14,331 bases of DNA from Nevskia soli DSM 19509 (GTDB lineage: Bacteria; Pseudomonadota; Gammaproteobacteria; Nevskiales; Nevskiaceae): positions 1-14,331 of the forward strand of contig NZ_JONR01000068.1 in NCBI RefSeq assembly GCF_000711955.1, read 5' to 3'. The position numbers and the translations under genes were made by a program. Positions 1-6,384 of the stretch are shown in pieces (position 1 is the first letter of the stretch; each line of letters starts with the position of its first letter). A model generated the notes under the pieces. It searched no databases. It was not told the origin of the DNA and worked only from the letters and a program-made list of their open reading frames with translations.

Positions 1-53
1 CTCCCGCACCCACGCTGACGCGGCACCGTGTCGCGGGCGATCGTTGTCAGCCC

Positions 54-76
54 CAGCCATGGAATCACCATGGCTG
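54..76. promoter_or_regulatory. Perfect 9-bp inverted repeat, candidate enhancer (UAS) site
   Basis: CAGCCATGG (54-62) and CCATGGCTG (68-76) form a perfect 9-bp inverted repeat around the 5-bp spacer AATCA. There is no T-run on either side, so it is a poor terminator. Its centre lies about 116 bp upstream of the transcription start predicted from the sigma-54 promoter at 155-170. Activators of sigma-54 typically bind palindromes at about that distance. The palindrome is seen in the sequence; its role as an activator site is inference. It could instead be the tail hairpin of a gene lying left of the window. Confidence 0.5.
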
Positions 77-154
77 CGGCCTCCGCCTTGCCTGACCCGA
101 TTTTGGACTGCAACGCAGGTGCGATTCATTCTGTTACAGGCTCTTAACATTCCT

Positions 155-170
155 TGGCATTTCCATTGCC
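155..170 (+). promoter_or_regulatory. Sigma-54 (RpoN) -24/-12 promoter
   Basis: TGGCATTTCCATTGCC matches the sigma-54 consensus TGGCACG-N4-TTGCW at the positions that matter most: GG (156-157) and GC (168-169) are exactly 12 bp apart, preceded by T and followed by CA, with TT before the GC. The mismatches are at the less conserved C and G after TGGCA and at the final W. Transcription would start near 181, giving aqpZ a leader of about 88 nt. No convincing sigma-70 promoter was seen in the same stretch. The imperfect palindrome GCCCGGTCGATCGGGC (177-192) sits over the predicted start. Confidence 0.55.
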
Positions 171-268
171 TTTACAGCCCGGTCGATCGGGCGGAGAGAC
201 ACTTGCCCGTCACGGCGATTGGGGCAAAATGGGCGCGCTGTTCCACAACAACACAAGGAAGGGATGTC

Positions 269-973
269 ATGACGATCGCAAAGCGGGCGGCGGCGGAATT
301 CATCGGAACGGGATGGCTGGTATTCGGCGGTTGCGGCAGTGCGGTACTGGCCGCGGCGTTTCCGAACGTGGGAATCGGTTTCGCGGGAGTGGCGCTGGCC
401 TTCGGCCTGACGGTGCTGACCATGGCTTACACCATCGGCCATATTTCCGGCTGCCATCTGAATCCGGCGGTAACGGTGGGCCTGTGGACCGGCGGCCGCA
501 TTCCCGCCGGCGACGTGGTGCCGTACATCGCGGCGCAGGTGCTCGGCGGCATCGCCGGCGCCGGGGTGCTGTACCTGATCGCCAGCGGCACAGCCGGTTT
601 CGACGTCGGCGCCGGCTTCGCTTCCAACGGCTACGGCGCGCACTCGCCGGGCGGCTATTCGCTGGCCGCCGCCGCAACCTGCGAGGTGGTGATGACCTTC
701 ATGTTCCTGACCATCATCCTCGGCGCCACGCACCACCGCGCGCCGAAGGGCTTCGCGCCGATCGCCATCGGCCTGGGGCTGACGCTGATCCACCTGGTGA
801 GCATCCCGGTGACCAATACCTCGGTCAACCCGGCGCGCTCCACCGGGCCGGCGCTGTTCGTCGGCGGCTGGGCGCTGGCGCAGCTCTGGCTGTTCTGGGT
901 GGCGCCGATTGCCGGGGCGGTACTGGCCGGTCTGTTGTCGCGCTGGCTGCACGACGACGGCAAGGCGGCCTAG
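269..973 (+). CDS. aqpZ: Aquaporin Z (water channel)
   Basis: This 234-residue MIP-family water channel of the inner membrane is close to E. coli AqpZ in length and sequence. Six membrane helices alternate with two half-helices carrying the signature NPA motifs at residues 65-67 and 187-189. The selectivity-filter residues of AqpZ are all present: Phe45, His175, Thr184 and Arg190, which indicates a strict water channel rather than a glycerol facilitator. The ATG at 269 is chosen because AAGGAAGGG (255-263) lies just before it and the protein then begins like E. coli AqpZ. The same frame is open further upstream, but that extension is not conserved-looking. The gene is monocistronic and convergent with the regulator on the other strand, 13 bp away. 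Upstream sites suggest sigma-54 control. Family assignment is certain; regulation is inferred. Confidence 0.95.
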   Translation: MTIAKRAAAEFIGTGWLVFGGCGSAVLAAAFPNVGIGFAGVALAFGLTVLTMAYTIGHISGCHLNPAVTVGLWTGGRIPAGDVVPYIAAQVLGGIAGAGVLYLIASGTAGFDVGAGFASNGYGAHSPGGYSLAAAATCEVVMTFMFLTIILGATHHRAPKGFAPIAIGLGLTLIHLVSIPVTNTSVNPARSTGPALFVGGWALAQLWLFWVAPIAGAVLAGLLSRWLHDDGKAA

Positions 974-986
974 GAGCTCCTGCGGT

Positions 987-1988
987 TCATAACGCGACAG
1001 CCGCGCTGCTGCGGCTGTCGCGGAAGCGCTCGCGGTAGGCGCTGGGCGAGACCTTGAGCTGGCGCAGGAAGGCGCGGCGCATGCGCTCCTCGTCGCCGAA
1101 ACCGCAGCGCTCCGCCACCACGGTGACCTGCAAGGGCGTTTCCTCCAGCAGGCGCCGCGCCGTCTCGACGCGCATGCGCTCGACGAACTTGGCCGGCGGG
1201 CACTGCATCTGCTCGCGGAAGACGCGGGTGAAATGGCGTGGGCTCATGTGGGCACGCTCGGCCAGCAGCTCGACGTCCAGCGCCTCGCCGAGGTGCTCGG
1301 AGATCCACTCGATCAGGTCGGCGAAGCCTTCGCGGCCGCTGGACTGGCCCGCCAGCAGCTGGCTGAACTGCGATTGCCCACCGGGCCGCTTCATGAACAC
1401 CACCATGTGGCGCGCCACTTCCATGGTGCGGACGTGGCCGTGGTCTTCCTTGAGCAGGGCCAGGGTCAGGTCGATGCCGGCGGTGACGCCGGCGGAGGTC
1501 CAGTACTTGCCGTCGTGGACGAACAGGGCGTCGTCCTCCACCTGGAGATCGGGGTGGGCCTGGCGCAGGTCGTCGCAGTATTTCCAGTGGGTCACCACAC
1601 GGCGACGCGCCAGCAGTCCGGCGGCGGCAAGGATGAAGGTGCCGGAGCACACCGAGCAGACGCGGCGGGCGCGCGGCGCGGCGGCCTGCAGCCAGGTGAT
1701 CATGCGCGCATCCTTCAGCGCGAGATGACGGCCGACGCCGCCGCAGACCATCAGGGTATCGATCTCGGTGGTGGCCAGGTCCGGCAGCGGCTCGCTCATG
1801 ACGGGAATCCCGGCGCTGGTCTGGATCAGGCCGCCGCGGGCCGAGACCACGCGCACCGAATACGCCGGCTGCTCGGGCGAGGCGAGCAGGGTGTTGTAGG
1901 TGGAGAAGGCCTGCACGGTGCTGGCGACGTCCAGCAGCAGCACGTTGTCGTAGGCGAGGACGACGATGGAGCGGGTTTTTCCGGCCAT
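987..1988 (-). CDS. GlxA-family AraC-type transcriptional regulator with DJ-1/PfpI-like domain
   Basis: This 333-residue regulator has two domains. Residues about 7-200 form a DJ-1/PfpI-like (class I amidotransferase-like) sensor fold, with the elbow sequence SVCSGT around Cys114 and the family's typical THWKY and TSAGVTAGID segments. Residues about 222-322 form an AraC/XylS DNA-binding domain with two helix-turn-helix units, near 238-260 and 287-312. Members of this family sense small metabolites; the ligand cannot be told from sequence. The gene is divergent from the MFS transporter with 136 bp between the starts, the classic layout for a regulator controlling its neighbour, so it plausibly regulates that carrier (inference). 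The ATG at 1988 is preceded by only a distant AGGA. The last codons contain a perfect 12-bp inverted repeat. Confidence 0.9.
   Translation of the reverse strand: MAGKTRSIVVLAYDNVLLLDVASTVQAFSTYNTLLASPEQPAYSVRVVSARGGLIQTSAGIPVMSEPLPDLATTEIDTLMVCGGVGRHLALKDARMITWLQAAAPRARRVCSVCSGTFILAAAGLLARRRVVTHWKYCDDLRQAHPDLQVEDDALFVHDGKYWTSAGVTAGIDLTLALLKEDHGHVRTMEVARHMVVFMKRPGGQSQFSQLLAGQSSGREGFADLIEWISEHLGEALDVELLAERAHMSPRHFTRVFREQMQCPPAKFVERMRVETARRLLEETPLQVTVVAERCGFGDEERMRRAFLRQLKVSPSAYRERFRDSRSSAAVAL
993..1022. terminator. 12-bp perfect hairpin at convergent gene ends, possible bidirectional terminator
   Basis: CGCGACAGCCGC (993-1004) and GCGGCTGTCGCG (1011-1022) are perfect inverted repeats separated by the 6-nt loop GCTGCT. 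The hairpin starts 20 bp after the aqpZ stop and lies inside the last codons of the opposing regulator gene. Neither side has a T-tract, so it is not a canonical intrinsic terminator, but its stability and position between convergent genes suggest a shared pause site or a barrier to 3'-end decay. Confidence 0.45.
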
Positions 1989-2124
1989 TTTCGATCATGT
2001 CCTGAAACGAGGGTTACTGGTCTTTTACGCTACAGCGGCGCAATGCTACCTTGCCGGCCTCGAAGTTTCCAATCCTGCGCTCTCCCGCGTTCTTCGGGCA
2101 GGCACAGGTCGCGACGGAGGCGGC

Positions 2125-3405
2125 ATGTACAGCGGCATTGCGGGCAGATTGGGCGGACGGCTGCACTACAGCTGGGTGGTGATGGGCCTGGCATTCCTGT
2201 GCCTGCTGGCGGCCGCCGGTGTCCGCGCCACGCCCGGCGTGCTGATCGTGCCGCTGGAGCAGGGCCTGGGCTGGAGCCGCGCCACCATTTCCCTGGCGGT
2301 GGCGGTGAACGTCTTCCTCTACGGCCTGATGGGGCCGTTCGCGGCCGCCTGCATGCAGCGCTTCGGCATCCGCCGCACGGTGCTGAGTGCGCTGTCCCTG
2401 CTGGCCGTGGTGGTGGCCGCGAGCACGCAGATGACAGCGGTCTGGCAGCTGATGCTGACGTGGGGCGTGCTGGTCGGCATCGGCTCGGGCTGCGTGGCGG
2501 TGGTGCTGGCCGCGGCGGTGGTGAACCGCTGGTTCGTCGAGCGCCGCGGCCTGGTGATGGGCATCCTCACCGCCAGTACCGCCACCGGCCAGCTGGTGTT
2601 CCTGCCGCTGCTGGCGGCGGTGGTGGAGCGCGGCGGCTGGAAGCCGGTGGCCTGGATCGTCGCCGGCGTGGCGGCGGGCGTGGTTGTGCTGGCGGGGCTG
2701 CTGCTGCCGGAGTCGCCCAAGGAAATCGGCCAGCGCGCCTATGGCGCCAAAAGTGATGAAGCGATCCCGGACGGGCCGCTGGTCAATCCCGTGGTGGCCG
2801 CCTTCCGCGTGCTCGGCCGCGCGGTGCGGGTGCGCGACTTCTGGCTGCTGTTCGCCAGCTTCTTCGTCTGCGGCCTGTCTTCCAGCGGGCTGATCGGCAC
2901 GCACCTGATCTCGGCCTGCATCGACGCCGGGCTGCCGGCGGTGAAGGGCGCCAGCCTGCTGGCGATGATGGGCATCTTCGACCTGATCGGCACCACCGCT
3001 TCGGGCTGGCTGTCGGACCGCTACGACAATCGCCTGCTGCTGTTCTTCTACTACGGGCTGCGCGGGCTGTCCCTGCTCTACCTGCCCTACTCCGGTTTCG
3101 CCCCGGCAGGGCTGCTGCTGTTCGCGGTGTTCTATGGCCTGGACTGGATCGCCACGGTGCCGCCGACACTGCGGCTGACGACGCAGGTGTTCGGCGCGGA
3201 AGATGCGCCGGTGGTGTTCGGCTGGGTGGTCGCCGGACATCAGCTCGGCGCCGCGGTGGCCGCGTATGGTGCCGGCGTGCTGCGCGAGACCTTCGGCAAT
3301 TACACCATGGCTTATCTGAGTGCCGGCGGCATGTGCGTGGTGGCCGCGCTGATGGTGATGACCATCGGCGGCAAGCGGACGGTGTTGCGGGTGCAGCCGG
3401 CGTAG
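2125..3405 (+). CDS. Major facilitator superfamily transporter
   Basis: This 426-residue inner-membrane carrier has the MFS layout: two six-helix bundles joined by a cytoplasmic loop at about residues 193-225 (PESPKEIG onward). The loop-2/3 signature appears degenerately as MQRFGIRRT (77-85) and again in the second half as GWLSDRYDNR, starting near residue 294. The N-terminal GWSRATISLAVAVN segment resembles the oxalate/formate antiporter and monocarboxylate branch of the superfamily, so an organic-acid substrate is likely but unproven. The ATG at 2125 is preceded by GGAGG (2116-2120); the open frame extends further left, but without a ribosome site or conserved sequence. It is divergent from the GlxA-type regulator, its probable controller. 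Confidence 0.88.
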   Translation: MYSGIAGRLGGRLHYSWVVMGLAFLCLLAAAGVRATPGVLIVPLEQGLGWSRATISLAVAVNVFLYGLMGPFAAACMQRFGIRRTVLSALSLLAVVVAASTQMTAVWQLMLTWGVLVGIGSGCVAVVLAAAVVNRWFVERRGLVMGILTASTATGQLVFLPLLAAVVERGGWKPVAWIVAGVAAGVVVLAGLLLPESPKEIGQRAYGAKSDEAIPDGPLVNPVVAAFRVLGRAVRVRDFWLLFASFFVCGLSSSGLIGTHLISACIDAGLPAVKGASLLAMMGIFDLIGTTASGWLSDRYDNRLLLFFYYGLRGLSLLYLPYSGFAPAGLLLFAVFYGLDWIATVPPTLRLTTQVFGAEDAPVVFGWVVAGHQLGAAVAAYGAGVLRETFGNYTMAYLSAGGMCVVAALMVMTIGGKRTVLRVQPA

Positions 3406-3410
3406 ACGGG

Positions 3411-3434
3411 CGATCGCGGGTGCCGGCGCGATCG
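3411..3434. repeat. 8-bp inverted repeat after the MFS gene
   Basis: CGATCGCG (3411-3418) and CGCGATCG (3427-3434) flank the loop GGTGCCGG, six bases after the MFS stop codon. There is no T-run. It may be a weak terminator or mRNA-stabilising hairpin for the transporter, or an operator overlapping the promoter region of the next gene. Confidence 0.35.
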
Positions 3435-3440
3435 ATGACA

Positions 3441-3446
3441 TAAAAT
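3441..3446 (+). promoter_or_regulatory. Possible -10 element for the Nudix/HEGCH gene pair
   Basis: TAAAAT matches the sigma-70 -10 consensus at five of six positions and lies 28 bp before the ATG at 3475, in one of the few AT-rich spots of the gap. No good -35 was found 16-18 bp upstream, so this call is tentative. Confidence 0.3.
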
Positions 3447-3474
3447 CGCGACAGCCCCAACCGATACGTCGCGC

Positions 3475-4335
3475 ATGCGCTTCCCCTGCATCGAAGCGGG
3501 ACGGAATTTCCGCCCCGACCGCCACCTTCCCTTCCTTGTCGGCGCCGAGCGCTACGGCTGGATTCGCGCCGAAGACGCGGGCGTGCTGGCGCGCTGGCCG
3601 GAGGTATTCGAGCTTTCCGGCGCGGCGGTGAAGCTGGCGCCGGCGCTGGATTCACTGGAACGCCGCACCGCGGCACTCGATCCGGTCTGCAAGGCCTTGG
3701 CCGAATCCGGCCATATCCGCGGCTGGCGCGACGAGCGCTATACCATCCGCAACAGCTTCGACGAGCAGCCGCTGGCGCTGATCGAACGCGCGGCGGCGCG
3801 CTTCTTCGGCACGCTGACTTTCGGCGTGCACGCCAACGGCATCGTCGACGATGAGGACGGCGCACCCCGCCTGTGGATCGCGCGGCGCAGCTTGAGCAAG
3901 TTCATCGACCCCGGCAGGTTCGACAACGTGGTGGGCGGCGGCATCGGCTGGGGTTACGGCATCCGCGAAACACTGGTGAAGGAATGTTGGGAAGAGTCCG
4001 GCATCGCCGCGGCGCTGGCCGAACGCGCCACGCCGGGCCGCACCATCCATCTGCTCGCCGAGATTCCGGAAGGCGTGCAGCGCGAGCAGATCTTCGTCCA
4101 TGACTTGCCCCTGCCCGCCGGCTTCAGGCCGAGCGGCCAGGACGGCGAGGTCAGCGAGCATCGCCGCGTCGCCATCGCCGAGGCGCTGGCGTTGATCGCG
4201 GAAGGCGAGATGACCATCGATGCCAGCCTGGTCACGCTCGACTGGCTGCTGCGCAGCGGCCACATCGATCCGGCTGCGCCGGAGCTTGCGGGGATCGAAG
4301 CATTGTTCAACGCTCCCGATGTCAGCGCCCGCTGA
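3475..4335 (+). CDS. DUF4743 / Nudix hydrolase family protein
   Basis: This 286-residue protein has an N-terminal DUF4743-type region (about 1-105: PFLVGAERYGWI, then RTAALD and IRGWRDERY) followed by a Nudix domain (about 110-250). The Nudix box runs through GGGIGWG to KECWEESGI (154-177), with Lys169, Glu170, Glu173 and Glu174 as metal-binding core residues. The glutamate expected eight residues before the Arg/Lys is Tyr161, and a glutamate sits at 165 instead; this variation is usual in the branch containing plant and yeast thiamine-diphosphate-damage hydrolases, so it is probably active. Homologues remove oxidised or analogue thiamine diphosphates; the actual substrate here is unknown. 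The gene overlaps the next one by 17 bp, so the two are translationally coupled. Confidence 0.85.
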   Translation: MRFPCIEAGRNFRPDRHLPFLVGAERYGWIRAEDAGVLARWPEVFELSGAAVKLAPALDSLERRTAALDPVCKALAESGHIRGWRDERYTIRNSFDEQPLALIERAAARFFGTLTFGVHANGIVDDEDGAPRLWIARRSLSKFIDPGRFDNVVGGGIGWGYGIRETLVKECWEESGIAAALAERATPGRTIHLLAEIPEGVQREQIFVHDLPLPAGFRPSGQDGEVSEHRRVAIAEALALIAEGEMTIDASLVTLDWLLRSGHIDPAAPELAGIEALFNAPDVSAR

Positions 4336-4846
4336 GCCCGCGGTCACGCCGCTGTCCGACATCGGCATCGAGCCGCTGCGCGTGCTGTTGCGCGAATATG
4401 GATTGCGCATCGAACTGGTCGCGCCGGGCGCGGCCATTCCCGGCAGCTACTGGGGTGAGCCCGAGGCCGGGCTGGTGGGCGATGTGCTGCACGTGCGCAT
4501 GGATACGCCGGTGCATTCCGCCCTGCACGAGGGCTGTCATTACATCTGCATGGACGAAGCGCGCCGCGCCGGCCTGCATACCGATGCCGGCGGCACCGAC
4601 ACCGAGGAGAACGCGGTCTGCTATCTGCAAGCCTTGCTGGCGCCGCGCCTGCCGGGCTACTCACGCGCGCAGCTGTTCGCCGACATGGATGCCTGGGGTT
4701 ACAACTTCATCCTGGGTTCGGCGCAGGCCTGGTTCGCGGGCGATGCCGAGGATGCGCAGGCCTGGCTGCGGCGCGCGGGGCTGATCGACGACCGGGATAA
4801 TCTCCGGGGAGCCCCTGATCAATCCCAAGCCCTGACGCGGAATTGA
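4319..4846 (+). CDS. Uncharacterised protein with zincin-like HEGCH motif
   Basis: I do not recognise a named family for this 175-residue protein. It contains His70-Glu71-Gly-Cys-His74, an HExxH pattern, followed 22 residues later by Glu96-Glu97 in the stretch TDTEENAVCYLQ. That spacing is compatible with a gluzincin-type zinc site, in which the third ligand is a glutamate on a following helix. There is no signal peptide or membrane segment, so it is cytoplasmic. The stretch GYNFILGSAQAWFAGDAEDAQAWLRRAGL (125-155) looks like a conserved helical C-terminal region. The ATG at 4319 overlaps the 3' end of the Nudix gene; earlier in-frame starts would extend far into it. Peptidase activity is a hypothesis only: some HExxH proteins are not enzymes. 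Confidence 0.75.
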   Translation: MSAPAEPAVTPLSDIGIEPLRVLLREYGLRIELVAPGAAIPGSYWGEPEAGLVGDVLHVRMDTPVHSALHEGCHYICMDEARRAGLHTDAGGTDTEENAVCYLQALLAPRLPGYSRAQLFADMDAWGYNFILGSAQAWFAGDAEDAQAWLRRAGLIDDRDNLRGAPDQSQALTRN

Positions 4847-4848
4847 TC
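4817..4848. repeat. Inverted repeat at the end of the HEGCH gene
   Basis: GATCAAT (4817-4823) and ATTGATC (4842-4848) pair across an 18-nt loop that spans the last codons and the stop of the HEGCH gene. The stem could be extended by GG/CC with one bulged A. There is no T-tract. It is possibly a weak 3'-end hairpin of the two-gene unit. Confidence 0.25.
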
Positions 4849-4939
4849 GGTGGCTCCCTGATGCACTTGGCGTAAGATGGTTTCCGCGACTTCCGCAGCC
4901 GGAGCCGCCGCAACAACCACAACGACAAGGAGGACGGCC

Positions 4940-5194
4940 ATGTTTACTCTCATCGGTACGCTGATCATCGGGTTCATCGTCGGTCTGCTCGGGCGCTGGC
5001 TGCATCCCGGCGACGACAAGATGGGCATCATTCTCACCACGGTGCTGGGCGTTGCGGGGGCCTTTCTCGCCACCTATGCCGGCCAAGCGATGCATCTGTA
5101 CGAGCCGGGCCAGTCGGCCGGCTTCATCGGCGCCGTAATCGGCGCGGTGGTGCTGCTGCTGGTGGTAGGCGTGATCCGCAAAGCGGTGAAGTAA
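4940..5194 (+). CDS. GlsB/YeaQ/YmgE-family stress-associated membrane protein
   Basis: This 84-residue, very hydrophobic inner-membrane protein belongs to the transglycosylase-associated (PF04226-type) family. It has three glycine-rich helices (about 3-19, 29-47, 59-79), with the family pattern GLLGRWLHPGDDKMG after the first and AGFIGAVIGAVVLLLVVG in the last. Members are linked to general stress and envelope responses; the molecular function is unknown, and the transglycosylase name is not supported by any catalytic motif. The ATG at 4940 has a strong ribosome site, AAGGAGGA (4927-4934). It is followed by its own hairpin terminator, so it is probably transcribed alone. TAAGAT (4873-4878) is a possible -10 but has no clear -35. 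Confidence 0.88.
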   Translation: MFTLIGTLIIGFIVGLLGRWLHPGDDKMGIILTTVLGVAGAFLATYAGQAMHLYEPGQSAGFIGAVIGAVVLLLVVGVIRKAVK

Positions 5195-5207
5195 AACGGC
5201 ACGACCA

Positions 5208-5240
5208 GCGCGGCCGCGCATCAAGGCGGCTGCGCTTTCT
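5208..5240 (+). terminator. Intrinsic terminator of the GlsB-family gene
   Basis: GCGCGGCCGC (5208-5217) pairs with GCGGCTGCGC (5226-5235) as a 10-bp stem with one G-U pair and the 8-nt loop GCATCAAG. It is followed by TTTCT, 13 bp after the stop codon. Confidence 0.6.
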
Positions 5241-5385
5241 GCATCTGGATCGGAAGAATCTCGAACACGCAGGGCGCGTGCGCCGCGTAACAGCGCCGGT
5301 GGGAGGCCATCAAACGCACCGGGGCCTGAAACCTTGATGTAAGCCGGTTCAGTTAAGGTTCATGTGGGCAGCTTGATACTACGCC
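5241..5385. other. Non-coding spacer between terminator and sRNA candidate
   Basis: No credible protein gene is seen. The stretch contains a 6-bp inverted repeat, CCGGTG (5296-5301) with CACCGG (5317-5322), and an imperfect stem between TGAAACCTT (5327-5335) and AAGGTTCA (5355-5362). GATACT (5375-5380), with TTAAGG (5353-5358) 16 bp upstream, is a weak sigma-70-like promoter that would start transcription near 5387, just before the sRNA candidate. Confidence 0.4.
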
Positions 5386-5386
5386 C

Positions 5387-5489
5387 GTGGTTCGCGTTCT
5401 CCATCCCTGGCGCGAACCGACCCCCAGTTGCGTTTCCCCTGACGCAGCGACAGGCCGCCCGGTCATCCCCGACCGGGCGGCTTTTTATT
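5387..5489 (+). ncRNA. Candidate small RNA with three C-rich stem-loops
   Basis: Three hairpins stand in tandem and end in a textbook terminator. Stem 1 is GGTTCGCG (5389-5396) with CGCGAACC (5411-5418) around a 14-nt loop containing CTCC and TCCC. Stem 2 is GTTGCGT (5427-5433) with ACGCAGC (5442-5448) around TTCCCCTG. Stem 3 is the terminator with loop ATCCCC. The linker between stems 1 and 2 also carries CCCCC. This is the architecture described for the Xanthomonas sRNA sX13, whose C-rich loops pair with G-rich Shine-Dalgarno regions. I did not recognise the primary sequence as sX13, so homology is inferred from structure only. The 5' end is estimated from a weak promoter. Confidence 0.6.
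5454..5489 (+). terminator. Strong intrinsic terminator
   Basis: GCCGCCCGGTC (5454-5464) pairs perfectly with GACCGGGCGGC (5471-5481), an 11-bp stem with loop ATCCCC, followed directly by TTTTTATT (5482-5489). The T-run is on the plus side, so it ends a plus-strand transcript. The nearest plus-strand protein gene ends 260 bp earlier and has its own terminator, which points to an independent RNA here. Confidence 0.88.
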
Positions 5490-5504
5490 GTCCGCGCGGC
5501 GTCG

Positions 5505-6257
5505 CTACTTCTTCGCCTTGGCCTGGTTGGCTACCGCTTCCGCGGCGCGCTTGGCCGCATCGGCATCGCCGAGATAGCGATGGCTCTTCGCCTGCAGACC
5601 TTTATCCAATTCGAACAGCAAGGGGATGCCGGTGGGGATGTTCACCTTCACGATTTCCGACTCGGACATGCCGGTGAGGTACTTGTACAGCGCGCGCAGC
5701 GAATTGCCGTGCGCGGTCACCAGCACGCTCTGGCCGTTCTTGATCTGCGGGGCGATGACGTCGTGCCAGTAAGGCAGCACGCGGTCCAGCGTGGTGGCCA
5801 GCGATTCGGTATCCGGCAGGGCGCGCGGATCGAGGCCGGCGTAACGCGGATCGTTGCGCGGATGGCCGGGGTCGTCCGCCGGCATCGGCGGCGGCGGCAC
5901 GTCGTAACTGCGGCGCCACACATTGACCTGCTCTTCGCCGAATTTCTCGGTGGTCTCGGCCTTGTCGAGGCCTTGCAGGGCGCCGTAGTGCCGCTCGTTG
6001 AGGCGCCAGGTCTTGCTCACCGGCACCCACACCTGGTCCATCACGTCGAGCGCGGTCCACATGGTGCGGATGGCGCGCTTCAACACCGAGGTGTGCGCCT
6101 CATCGAAACGCAGGCCTTCGGCCTTCATCAGCTCGCCGGCGGCCTTGGCCTCGGCGCGTCCGACGTCGGTGATGTCCACATCGACCCAGCCGGTGAAGCG
6201 GTTTTCAAGATTCCACTGGCTCTGGCCGTGGCGCAGCAGGACGAGTTTGTGAGTCAT
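5505..6257 (-). CDS. gpmA: 2,3-bisphosphoglycerate-dependent phosphoglycerate mutase
   Basis: This 250-residue cytoplasmic enzyme interconverts 3- and 2-phosphoglycerate in glycolysis and gluconeogenesis. Length and sequence fit GpmA. The LLRHG motif carries the phosphorylated His10; Arg61, Glu88 (in RLNERHYG) and His183 (in TAHGNS) complete the active site. The lysine- and alanine-rich tail (AAKRAAEAVANQAKAKK) is typical of the flexible C-terminus. It starts at the ATG at 6257, with only a weak GGA upstream. A 127-bp gap separates it from the CoA-transferase genes, so it may have its own promoter there, although no clear one is visible. Confidence 0.95.
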   Translation of the reverse strand: MTHKLVLLRHGQSQWNLENRFTGWVDVDITDVGRAEAKAAGELMKAEGLRFDEAHTSVLKRAIRTMWTALDVMDQVWVPVSKTWRLNERHYGALQGLDKAETTEKFGEEQVNVWRRSYDVPPPPMPADDPGHPRNDPRYAGLDPRALPDTESLATTLDRVLPYWHDVIAPQIKNGQSVLVTAHGNSLRALYKYLTGMSESEIVKVNIPTGIPLLFELDKGLQAKSHRYLGDADAAKRAAEAVANQAKAKK

Positions 6258-6348
6258 GTCGGTTATCCAGAAAACAATTGCGAAAAAATCATGCGGGTCG
6301 GTTCAGCGGCGTTTATGCCCGGAACCTACGCGTGTGTCACGGCACTGC

Positions 6349-6370
6349 CGGCTCCGCTGCGCTTGAGCCG
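6349..6370. repeat. 6-bp inverted repeat after the CoA-transferase genes
   Basis: CGGCTC (6349-6354) and GAGCCG (6365-6370) flank a 10-nt loop, 14 bp beyond the stop of the minus-strand CoA-transferase subunit B gene. No T-tract follows on the minus strand. It is a weak terminator candidate in the 127-bp gap before gpmA. Confidence 0.3.
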
Positions 6371-6384
6371 ACCTGCATGGATGC

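Noticed and set aside
269..973. Glycerol facilitator (GlpF) as an alternative to AqpZ
   Set aside because: The selectivity filter has Phe45 and His175, which are water-specific; no glycerol genes are nearby.
1233..2756. A 507-codon open frame on the plus strand
   Set aside because: It runs antisense through the GlxA-type regulator and then out of frame through the MFS gene; its composition is that of a shadow frame in high-GC DNA.
5241..5489. Possible 6S RNA in the spacer before gpmA
   Set aside because: A short stretch around GCACCGGGGCCT recalls the 6S region near the central bubble, but no long closing stem could be built and the three compact hairpins with C-rich loops explain the right part better.
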